A stretch of 64,000 nt of DNA from Norana najaformis (taxonomy: Eukaryota > Annelida > Clitellata > Crassiclitellata > Hormogastridae). Shown in pieces: positions 15,701-27,700 of this stretch. Made by a program: the position numbers and the translations under genes. The first letter of the stretch is position 1. The number at the start of each line of letters is the position of its first letter. The notes beneath the pieces are model-generated. The model saw only the letters and a program-made list of their open reading frames with translations. It did not search any database and had not been told where the DNA came from. The DNA is taken from contig OZ029928.1 in the NCBI GenBank assembly GCA_964023275.1, positions 1,736,001 through 1,800,000 of the forward strand, in the 5' to 3' direction.

Positions 15701-18700
15701 TGTGAGGAAGGCCCACTGCGACTTTCTCAATGTGGGACTCGATGGATTGACACGTGCTCCTCTAAAACCCCAGCAGCGCATGTTCCTATTACGCTGTCAT
15801 TTGTTGCCGAAAATGTATCATGGACTCGTTCTCGGGGAGCTAACGGCAAAGTCGCTGGAGCAGTTGGACCGTCTGGTGAGGGCGGCACTACGCAGATGGC
15901 TGTGGCTGCCGCACGACACTCCCACGGCGTATTTCCATGCCAGCGCAGCCGATGGTGGACTGGAAGTGCCACGCCTGCTTTACCTGATTCCATCGATGAA
16001 GGCCCGTCGTATGGTCAAGGTGGGAATGTCTCAGGATCCCATCATGCAGAGCGTGGCTACAGGTCCAATCTTCCTGGGAGCGAGGAGGAAGTGTGCAAAG
16101 AGGGCACGGGTGGCAAATCGAGAGCTGAGTGACAGCAATGATGCGAAGGAGCTCTTGGCGACCCAGCTCCACGCATCGGTTGACGGTCGGGGTCTGAAGC
16201 AGCAGGAACAAACCCCTCATGTGAACACCTGGGTGACCGATGGGTCTCTGCTGCTTTCGGGCGGGGACTACATCCAGGCTGTGAAAGTACGGGATAACCT
16301 GGTGCCGTCTGGGGAGCGTACCTCGCGCGGGCGGCCCTCGGGTCCAGTATGGTGTGAGGCTGGGTGCAACGCTCAAAGCACCCTGGCGCACACCTCCCAA
16401 AGCTGCGTAAGAACCCACCGTCTCCGGTGCAATAGACGCAATTCGGTACTCGACCTGATCGTCAATAGGGTCGAGTCCAAGGGTCACGAAGTGATCCGGG
16501 AGCCGATTATAGTCACTGGAGCTGGGAGGCGCAAGCCTGACCTGGTGGCCTGGGTGGATGGGGTAGCCTGTGTTGTTGACGTCACCATAACGTCGGATTG
16601 CAATGATATGAGCGATCCGTACGAGAATAAGGTTAGCTACTACGCTACACCGGATGTCATGGCCATATTACAGAAACGAGAACAGGAGAAAACATTTCAC
16701 TTTAATGACAATAGTAACACACTATTAATATTCCAGTTGGAAGCCGATAAATGAATGTTGATTTGAGCCACGTACGCATGCTATAATATCATGATTATAG
16801 GTTTAGCCTAAAATGCATGACCAGCTGAGACTGTCGAATGTGAAACAATTCTGTTCTCTGTCGTTTATTCTTAGAAACTTGAATCTTTTTGTCCAATAGT
16901 ATTTGTCCAATAAAAGTACGGTCGTAATGTTGGAGCTGGTTAATCAGACCCGTTATAATTCAAAGTGCATGCAGTTATGATAATCTCGTTTTCCATGAAA
17001 ACACTTCCACTGTTAACTGTAATATCATCGCATCATCTATGGCCCGCCCAGCTTCAGAGCGTAGCCGTTTCCACAATACGCCTCCAACATTCTCTGTTTG
17101 GGCGCGTTTCCAGGCCGTGTAAAATTCGAATTCAGGGGAGGCTGGTAGGACTCAACCACTCTTGTACATGTATGGCGAGGACGTCCAACTGATCTCTTCC
17201 AACCTCTTGTGGGGCAGCTATCATGGCACGTTGAGCTCTGGCATGGTCCTGTTCTCTGTTGCAGCGTGCTATGTGCAAACAGCCGGAGCCTCAAATTCTG
17301 CATCCCATATATATATATAATATACTAAATATATATATGACTCTAGAGTCATGCAAAAACAATACAATACATAAAATACAATGCGATGTAACTGAAATTT
17401 GACAATGCCCTTTTACAAAGTTTAGAGGTGCACCTTGAAGCCAAAGCAACAGGAACACTAAAATCATAAACAGACTGAAAGAGGTAACTTTTCAATTTAT
17501 AGCGAAAGATAGTTTCTGTGAGAGAGTTGCGAACAAGAAGACATTGAGAGTTCCAGACGAAAGGACCAGCATCTGTGAATGAACGCCGGCCAAAGATAAT
17601 ACGTGCACCAGGAACAAATTACTTTCCAGAAAATGCTGATCAAAGAGAAGATCACCCTTTAACAGATCTATAGGGTGCAACTATGGGTGATAAGTCTGAT
17701 GGCAGTTGATTTGCAAGTGCAGTATATATGAGGAGTGCCAGCTTGAAGCGGATAGAGTCAGATTCAGGAAGCCGGTGCAGTGAACCAAGAGCAGGTGTGC
17801 TATTGACGCCATAACAGTGTCGAATACTTAGTTGCGCAACCTGGGGCATAACTCAAATTAGAGGAAGCAGTGTATATTCAGGGAGATCATAGAATAGACA
17901 GTTGCAGTACTCGAGTCTTTTTCAGAATGAGGCAATACATCAGTGTTTCAGCGACGCTGATTCTAGAATAAAGCGAAGCTGTCGGATCATTCTGAGGTGA
18001 AACAATCATGTTCGAGAAGTTGGAGCCATTTAAAGTTTTACAGAGAGTGTTGAGTCGAGAATGACTCGAAGATCCCGAACAGTAGAGGATGGGGAGAGTA
18101 AAGAGGAGTAATTAGAGAGTGAGAGTGAGGTGTCAGTACCCGCCCAGCGCCATCGATTGCTAAGCGTCATTGTTTGATGCTGAGTCGTAAGGCAGAGGCG
18201 CTTAAAAAATGTTGAAATAAATAAATAATAACAATAATAATAACAGCGTGTAAAAATTTTTATTCTTTGTTCCTGGGTAGTAAGTGTTATTTCCTATTTG
18301 CTTTGCCTCAGAAGTACAGAAAAAATGGCTAATATTCCCCATAAACGTTGCTTATATGACCAGGACAGTGATATTCTGAAATCTACTTACTTTACAGAAC
18401 ATTCAAGATGAATTCAGTACTAAGTAAACTTGGAGTTACTGCTAGAACTTTCTAGGACTTTCGAGAATATTCTAGAACGTCTGAGAACCTTCTAGAACTT
18501 TCCAGAAATATGAATTGCAGTAAAAATATACTGGACTTAAGCCCACCGGTTCAGTTTAGTTGTAGCTGCCTAAGTGGATACATATCTGAGTTGGCATCAA
18601 GAAGCTACAAACATCCGGCAGACGCATTTTGCTATGTCTGCGGCCAATTTATAAAGACAAGGGTGAAAAGTACCCCGTGGAAGCATCTGCTAAGATGTGT

Positions 18701-21700
18701 GAAGCCTACAAGGCATATTTCGGCATGCCTGCCGGGGATCAGGATAAAACCTGGGCACCTCATTTCACCTGCGAGCATTGCAAGAAACACTGGATGGTAA
18801 GATGGACAATTGATACTCGCTTAAATGGCGACATTTTATGTTATAAAAGTTTTAAAAGTTTGAAATGTTGTAATTTCACACTTTTTGAAAATTCTGTGTT
18901 ACTGAACAAATATGTGATATGGGAAATATGTTGCGAGAATGTCTTATACATTAGTCATGGGTGAAATACATTTATTTTGTTATGATCACATTTTCATTTT
19001 GTTCTATTGCAGGATGGTACAGAGGGGAAAAGGAAGCCATGAAGTTCACTATCCCAAGAATTTGGCGAGAACCCACTGACCACTCAAGCAATTGCTACTT
19101 CTGCATGGTGGATCCTTTCAAACGTCGGGATGACTAAGACTGCACCTGCTATCACGTATCCGGACTTTCCTTCATTCATCGCCCCAGTGTCACACTTCCC
19201 TGAGTTTCCCGTACCCACTCCTCCGGAGAGAAAGCAGCCGTTTTCAGAAGAGAGCAGCAGTAAATCAGAGAGCGAGGAAGACGTTAGAGATTCAATTACA
19301 ATTTCCGAGCTGAATTACTATCCCAACCAAAAAGACCTCAACATTTTGATCAGAGGTCTTGGTCTCACCAAGTCAAATGCCGAGCTTTTGACGTCTAGGC
19401 TTGTGGCACTTCCAAACTTTGTATCATAAATGTTGCAAAGGTGTTATATAAATAGCTACAAATGCTTGAGCAGCGCCGTGTTACAACATAGATCTCACGT
19501 TGATTACATCTGACTCAAGCACCTGTTCATTCGTATGCTACTTCTGCGCATGTTCGGCGGCCATGATGTGGTCGTGCTTTCCCCGCTTCTCATTTCGGCT
19601 TAAATTTCGTCTTAAAGCAAAATAGTTGTTCGGAAATTCTTTTGTGTTCAGACTGCTGTTGTGACCGGCTTGGCGTTCAGGTGCTTTTTAACACGACTTC
19701 GTCATGGTTTTTCAGTTTTCGGATAGTTTTCTGTTCGCGATCGACACCCCCTCCTCGCAAGAATAGTACATTTTACACTGAAGGGATGACAGGTCGCAAC
19801 TCACGCCTAACGTTTTGGAATTGTTTCGACTGTCTAGCGGAGAGGGGTCCTACCATCAATCGAACGGCTGTCCATCATGAATCAACCTGGTGCTCGAGTT
19901 ATGCCTGGACGTCACATCTTCTACCACCTGCGAGGGACGGCGTTGAACGGTGTACTGCGGACGCCATCGCCCGTCGTCGTTCTACGATTCTGAAACTACT
20001 CGGTTCACGAACTCTGAACACGTGATCATCAATCAACTCGGGAGGAAAGCCAGTTGGTTGGGTTCAGCGTGTGTGCGCGAGTCCGCAGCTGGTGACATTT
20101 CTAGTTATCTGGACACTGCTTGCTAAATGACGGAATTTTTGTTCTTAATGACACTTAACACCATTTAAGTTAGCACAGGAAGCACCTTTGTGAGGCACTT
20201 AAAAAGCGCTATATCAAGTTTTTATATAAATACATACATACATGACTAATTTAATGTTTTGGCTCGTATATAGATAGTCATAGGATAAAGTTTTGATTAT
20301 ATATTATCAAGTTAGCCTTCACAGGAATACATAACAGCAATGCAGTTCAGAAGTGCCTAGTTTACTTACCTATGGCCAGCTAATCTCTAAACTTAATAGA
20401 ATATTTACTGACTTCCCTTCCCACTTGAAGATCTGTCTTGGAATTCAATCTCTCTTCTTCCAGTTCATTGGATGACTGTCCACAGTTTGGATTCTGAAAT
20501 GAAGCCGTGCTCTTTTCCTTTGTCTTTCGATTCTATTCCAATATGGCGACGCCTTCAGAAGAATCCGACTCGCATACAGTACATCAAACGATTGACGATC
20601 GTTCCTTTGTAGTCGTTTCTCCTGATCAGTTCACTGACTCTACGACTTCATTCGATGACAGTTTCACCGATGAAACTTAACTTTTGATAGGTTAAACGAG
20701 TACAATTCGATAACCTTTCGTTGCGATGAAGATTCACAGTTCCTTCAGCCACGTCTTTGACCACGGATTACATACACAGTTCGATTTTCGGCCGATTCAA
20801 CTCACTTTCCTTCGACTAACTCTGTCGCAATTAAGACTCGAATATTTGCAAGTTACACAGTAATTAATTTTCCTTAAATTACTGGAAAAACTCGACTTTC
20901 ACACGAGTAATGTGAAGGCAGTTCATACGATCTTATCACCTCAGTTGCCCATCACAAGACTGTTGGTTTTCAACGTCCTTTCATTCCCTTCACAGATCGT
21001 CTGCTCGAAGCGTGACGTGGACATCATACGTGGCGAAAACACGATCACCCGATCTGACTTCCATGGTAAACTGTCGGCTGGAAAATCAATGGCGTCCTGT
21101 AAATCTGCCGATTCACTGTCCACAGTATCCCCATTGAATGTTTGACTTGTACAGAAACGCTTAGTCAATACAATATAAACACCCTACTAAACTAACTAAA
21201 ATCAAATTATTTACCTAAGCTGGCCATTTATTAATATTAGAATCCAACCTACTCTATAACTGGCCGGCTAATCTTAAGTCTAAAATCTTAATCAGCTACC
21301 CTATATAGTCTGCATGCTAAACTTAACATTAATAAGTATGTATACATAACACAAGATAATACTAATCAAACGCGCATTAAATGGAGGTTCGCTACAATAC
21401 TCAGGCAGTGGAATTTGTTGGATGAAAGTGTGCAAGTCGCAGATCAGAGGAAGCGTCACCAAGCTTTTTCCAGCTTCTTCAACAGTCAAGATGGGCTCTG
21501 CTTCTGCCACAATGTGACCAGTCTGTTCGAGCCAATTGGAATCGACTGTAACCCGAACGAGTGGCGTCTCTTCATTGACAGTTCATCCAGGAGCCTCAAA
21601 GCTGTGCTGCTCCATAACGGGAACAAGTACCCGTCTCATCCTCTGGCTCACTTGGTGCACCTCACAGAGGATTACAACACCATCAACAGCTTACTAGACG

Positions 21701-24700
21701 TGAGGGATCGGCGAATAGTGCGCATTTGACGCAGATGGTAGAAACACGTTCGACAAACATTATTCACATGCTCCTTCAAAGTAAGGTCCTGATCCAAAAT
21801 CACACCTAGGTCACGAACTAAGGAAGAGAAGGAGATATCAGGGAAGAGCCTAAGTAATCTGGCTAGATCAATCTTAGAAAGCTGATGGGTCTCCAAGGCG
21901 GTTTTACCAAGTTTCCCTGCTATCTTTGACTTTGGGACACTAGGGACAACAAGATGCACTATCACTGGCGGGACTGGCCACAGCGGATCGAGTTCTTTGT
22001 GTTGAGGAACAACGTCAAGTGGGAGTAACTGGTGGACCCCCAGAAGGTGCTGATGTCACCACTGCACATCAAATTGGGCCTCATGAAAAAATTTGTCACA
22101 GCTCTAGATAAGGAGTCGGCAACCTTCAAGACTACTTTTCTATGCTATATGAGGCAAAATTCAAAGCCGTCGGAACACAGATAAAGAAAATCCTGGAGTG
22201 CAAAGAATTCCCCAAAAGCTCATTATGAAGGAGAAAGCGGCTTGGAACACCTTTGTCACAGTGGTTAGGGACTTTCTGGGCAATCACAAGACCGAAAACT
22301 ATGTGGAGCTGGTTGAGAGTCTGTCTGGGTAGTAAGTGTAATTTCTTACTTGCTTAAGCCTCAGAAGTTTAGAAAAGCCAGCGTTTCGCAAGTAAGAAAT
22401 AACACTTATTACCCAGGCACAAACATTTCGTTACTTAGTGCAATCAGTACCCTGTAATAAGTTAGAGGCTTTGCCAAAGTAAATTTGAGACTCAATAGCA
22501 TAATGTCATCTATGCAGGTGTGAAGTCTCTTGGTAACAACTGCGACCTCATTTAGCGGAAGGTGCATATAGGTAGGTATTGCTGTCAGAAGGGTAAATTC
22601 CTAGACCTTGTAAAAATGTAACGGCTGACAGTGCATAGGTATAGAGGATGAACAGCAGAGACCTCAATACTGAATCTTGGGAACACAAAAGAGCACAGCA
22701 ATAATAGATGACAGGAGCGATTCAATGCGAACATAACAATTAGGATTAGACAGGCAGGAGACAAACCACTTGATGAATGTGCCAGAGATGCCGAAGGACT
22801 TTTGCAAGACTTTTTTGAGGTTAATAATGAAAGCTAGAATAATGGCAATAGATCTTAAGACTTTCGAAGCCATGTAGGCGCAGGGTCAAGTTCAAGTTCT
22901 TGTATATAGATTCTATGAGCATGTTAGAAATGTAGTCACGAATGACAAGGGTCAATGGTTTATAGTGAGGTCATATTAAAGGTAGATATCTCAGAATGAG
23001 AGCTTCAGTGCTACTATATCTAGCACTGCTAACTTTAGCAAGAAAAAATATAACAACTCATCTGGTGTGTGGGCTTGGCAGAAAAAGAGGAACTGGACGA
23101 AGTGGAGAGTTCAGGATGTTCCAGGTGTTTTTGCTACAAACGTGCATAGCCAAGTCGTCTAATTATGAATCTGGCACGCTTGTCATCAAAGAGGTGTTGG
23201 TGTTGCCTTGTTGTTTAACCTAGGCATCTCGAGTTGACACCTTCGACTTCCAGCATTCCCCATCAAACCACGACCAAGATTATAGATGGAGCCAGCATGG
23301 TGGACGCTTTGCTGTCTGCCAGTTGAATGGGACGCCATCCACTCTAGCATGTTGGATGACGTGCCTAAAGATAAATGTAGTCGGCGGAGAAAAATGCTGT
23401 GGTGGACTGTATCGAATGCAGCAGACTGTTCCAGAAGATAAAGAAACGTGTCCAAAGTCTATTGTCAGAAGTTTGTCAGATAGAACATCTGCAAGGACCT
23501 TCTCGAAAGGCCGACTATATGTCAAGAAAAACATGTCAATTTTCAGGTACATAAAAAGTTGCCGGCCTACTTCCATTTCCATCATCTTAGACAGAACATC
23601 CTGATTTGAGATGGCCGTTTCCTTACATCTGAAGTGTCTAGGCCAGCTTACCTTTGCAGTAAAGTAATGGTTGCGATATTGAAAGCCTATTGCAGTGTAA
23701 CATCTACTAGTTGAGTGATAAATGGGCCGAACATATCAGCACATTTCCTCAGCAGCCATGTGTGTAGCGGGTCTTCAGACCGCACTGTAAGAGTGCCAGA
23801 ATGTCACAAGTTGCAGACCACTTGGAACTGAATGTCTTTAGTTAGATATAAGAAGATCTGCTGTTTTAAGTGCGGCGATACTGCCGAAGCTCTGCGAGCC
23901 ATTCTGCACGTCAGTTAGATCTGTTCGCCTCATTCTTAGCAGTGTGAAAACGATTATTCTGATCTTGACATACGTCATCGAACTCTGACTGATGACACGT
24001 ACACAACGATTTTACAAGGACTGCCGGCTGCCTTGCTCAGTTTGGTGAAACGGGTGTCAATTTGGGCGAAGATGGCAACCCCACCGTGGTTCACGCTCCA
24101 TGTCGTTCTGAGGTTGTCCTCGGGCTGTCTTGGTCGATCATGCTTCACTATTTGTTAGCCCTGTGTCTGTTGTCATCAGAGTTTGGCAGATTTGTCGTCG
24201 AGCCAGGTTTCAGTCAAGCACACAACAGGCATAGCCAAGTCTGACGCAAGTTGTTTTAAAGCCTCTAGCTTTTTGGGCAGAAAGCGCACATTACGAGTGG
24301 CACATTGGAACTGTCTGGGCGGCTGATGGATATGCGGCAGTGTCCGTATGTGGGCCAGAACTCTGATAGACGATACAATGTTCGGCGTCCGTCGAAGACA
24401 TTTAGGTGATCGGTGTACAGAGCGATTTACAAGAGATAACGCCAATGCCAGTGCCCTCGATCTTGCTTTACGTCGGTACCAGGCGACGACGCTGGTCATC
24501 ACTGCACGCGCACACGTTTGCTTTTGCGGTCATTAATGAATTGATGTCGTCGCCGATACTCTGGGTTAACGAAGGCCCTAGCCAATGCAAACTCATCAGC
24601 TTCTCATGTAATTGCGTTGTACGCCTCAAATCCAAGCTTATCTCCATAATAACTTTGTAAAATATGCTCAGATTCAAAATGCTGAAATAATACAAAAACT

Positions 24701-27700
24701 AAATATTCAGTCTGACCCGCTGGCAAAATGAACAGTAAAACTATGATACAAAGTCGAATTGAATATAAGCTATGCAATAGGTAAAACGGAAAACACAATG
24801 AGCTCTACGCATGCGAATGACCGCGGCCACATAAGACGATAGAAAACCGGTCAGTGCTGTAATGTGTTGTGTAAAAGAAAAAGTACCAAGAAGATGCTTA
24901 GTAGTGGTAGTGTCAGGAAGACCAGTATTGTTCCGGTGTGTATTGTGGTCACCGAGTAAGTTTACAGGATGAGAGAGTACAAGCAGATGAGAGAAGAACT
25001 TCCGAGAAGTCACTGAAGAAAGTAGGTGTTGTTCTCTCAGAACCATGACTCTAAAGCCTAACGACAAGATTGTTACTGTCATCCAAATATGACAAGAAGG
25101 CAGGGATTCAAAGTGCTGGGGTAAAACTTCCCAGTTCACGTTTGATAGTGCGGATACTATTTGGTGAAATATGCCTATCCCAATATGTAGATGGCTATCG
25201 TCTGGGCCCAAAGGCCGCGGCTGGTCAACCCAGAGATATGTCAGGTGTTACAGGATACTTCTGACGTGTGCTGCGAAAGAGTGGAGACTACTTAGAGAAA
25301 GAGATCATCCAAGGCATAATTACTGGAACCCGAGCTCTGGAAAGGTCCAAGGTGACATGGATCAATAAAGTCAAGTCGTGGATTGAATTATCATTCAACC
25401 ATTTATTACAGGAAACAAAGGCAGAAGCAGATGGCACAAAATTGTCCGTGGTGCAACTAGTCCTCGGCTCGAGGACGGTTGAAGACAAAAGAAGTTGCAA
25501 GATTACTGAGGGAGAGTTGTCGGCTGCATGCCATCTCAACAGCACAGAAAACATCGGACCCTGATGAATCGATTAATTCCTTCACTGAGGAAGATTTGTT
25601 TCAATGCAAGCGAACATTATGACTGTCGACGTAAAGAGGAGGTGGACAGGCCATGGAGGCATCCTTTTTGAGCATAAGGTGCTGCGATTTGACCTCAGTA
25701 TTTATTAATAGAACAGAAGCACGCGAGTTCGACGGGGTTTTGGCCCAGGCGAACTACGTAGCGCGAGCAGTCCATGTTTTGAGAACGTTTGACCTTGGCC
25801 GCAGACGGAAGATAATACAGTACATGGATTTGAAGCGCGATAAACCGTTACCACCACCAGTAGGTTGCAACAGCGAGTAAGAGTAGCAGTTTCAAATTAG
25901 TCGTAGACAAATTTTCCCCGGACTTCAAATGAACACATGCACCAGAGATGTGCACCAAACAATCAGAAAAGTTATGCTACAGCATGATACTATGTTTTTA
26001 ATTGATAGCTCATAATCGAACGTTTTATTTCAGAACAACTAATTTAAGATATAATGCGTGTTGCAACCTACCTATTACTGTAAGTAATGCTGAAGGACCG
26101 GCAGTACTGTCTGAGCAAGTGTATACTCCTGCTTGTTGCATAGTTGTATCTTTGACAATCAGACTGCATGCATTGCTGCTGCCTCCTGGTCGATCAACTT
26201 CATAGTGAGTTGTATATCCAGGCTGAACCATGCAACCAAGTACAATGTCTTGAGCTGAAGTTGTCCCGAGGTCTTCTCGTTTTGCCGAAAAGATCCAGTT
26301 CTGTAGAGTTGAACTTGATGTACAGGTGAATATTGCTTGTTGTCCAACTTCAGCAACTGCATTCAATGGTGGATCTGTTATAACTCCATTGACACCTAAG
26401 AAAAACACCACGTCCACTTCAGTAATTACTGTATATTAGTTTCTTTGATGTTTCCTGGCATAAGAACAATTCGCATCGCAGATCTGTTTGTTCGAGTAAA
26501 GCAAGTTAATAGTCCTTCATGTGGCAGTTTAATATTAAAGAACTGGTAGTAATTAATAGCTCTGAAAATCATCGTAGGTTTAATTCATTTCTAAAGAGGG
26601 ATATCATGAAATTAAAATTAGCTTTGCTGTAGTCTTTGCAATGAAACAACGTTTAAAACAGACTAATTTTCACAGGAAGAAATAAATATAAGTATGCGTA
26701 CAATCTATCTCAGTCGTATTTAAGGTCATGCTGGAAACTGCATACCCGTCTCAAGACGAGAATTTGTTGTTGTTATTATTATGATCCCTCAGGAGAGAAA
26801 AAATTATCCGGTGACCAGTAATAATGACGTCTGGAATGGGCTACGTGTCATCCATGTCTGGCAAGGAGAAGGTACTGCAACAAGCAACGGCGTTGAAACG
26901 CTGAATTGTTAATGAATGGCGTTGAAAGAGATGGCTACTATCGTTTCCGGCAGTGTGAGTTAGATTGCGTCCCAAGTCTGTAATGAAAGCTATTAATATT
27001 ATTATTATTTGATTTCACGGACCTTACAGCCTGGGCTGTCACGGGGTCGCTGAGTCACATGGATACGCTTGTGGGAACATTGCAGTTTTAAATCTTTGTA
27101 AAGCAACCTAGAAGTAGCCTGCCTCTTACGATAATCTATGAATTGTCGTCATTACATTACATTCCATTACAAATCTAATCCTAAATCGATCAATTTTGGT
27201 TGGTGAAGGTAGCGTATGCCAAGTGGTAGGCTATTTCACAAAGATGGTCCTGCACCTCCGATAGAACCGTATTGTCTAGTTTCCGTTGAGGGAATGTGAA
27301 GGTCGTCGTGAGTTGTCAACACAAGTGAGACCGGTTGTGTAGAGAAAAGATTGGCGCGCATAATTCAATAAAATAATTTAGAGCTAGATGGTGTAGACAG
27401 TTGAAGACGACCAATCCCATCTTGTATTCGATTCGATAGCTAATGTCCAGACAGTGGAATTCATCACGTAGAATTTCAGTGATGTGGTCGCACTTCCGCA
27501 TACAGATGATTTGGCGTGTAGCGGCACTGAAAAAGGACTATAACTTTTGAAGATGTTTTGTGGCAATGCCAAATGGAACATTGTTACAGTAGTAAAGGAG
27601 ACTTGTGACGAAAGCATGAACGAAGGCCTTGGGTGCCATTAGTGTATATGTACGCCGAACGATTCGCAGCTGACGTAGATGGTTTAGATGCAGCGTGGTC

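Larger units (their letters stand above)
18591..22320 (+). pseudogene. HX transposase, broken (copy 1)
   Basis: Homologous to the CG2 transposase: HPADAFCYVCGQ, GDQDKTWAPHFTCEHC, then after an intron PRIWREPTDHSSNCYFCMV, an ELLTSRL helix, EWRLFIDSSSRSLKAVLLHN, HIKLGLMKKFV, and DFLGNHKTENYVELVE. The start codon aligned with copy 2 is TTG here. The intron (18797-19012, GTAAGA...TTGCAG) is absent from CG1 and CG2. One A is missing near the 3' end of exon 1 in both HX copies, which puts the exons out of phase. Nested insertions and further frameshifts kill it. Confidence 0.75.
18262..22416 (+). mobile_element. HX DNA transposon, copy 1 (decayed, with nested insertions)
   Basis: The left end (TTTGTTCCTGGGTAGTAAG at about 18266) matches the left end of copy 2 (about 47716). 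The body aligns with copy 2 through promoter, exon 1, intron and exon 2. It is interrupted by about 2 kb of foreign DNA (about 19401-21402) and a LINE piece (about 21700-21884). The transposase ends abruptly near 22322 and is followed directly by a 92-bp fold-back derivative bearing both HX ends (22325-22416). It lies in the Ig1-Ig2 intron of gene A, antisense to that gene. Confidence 0.75.
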
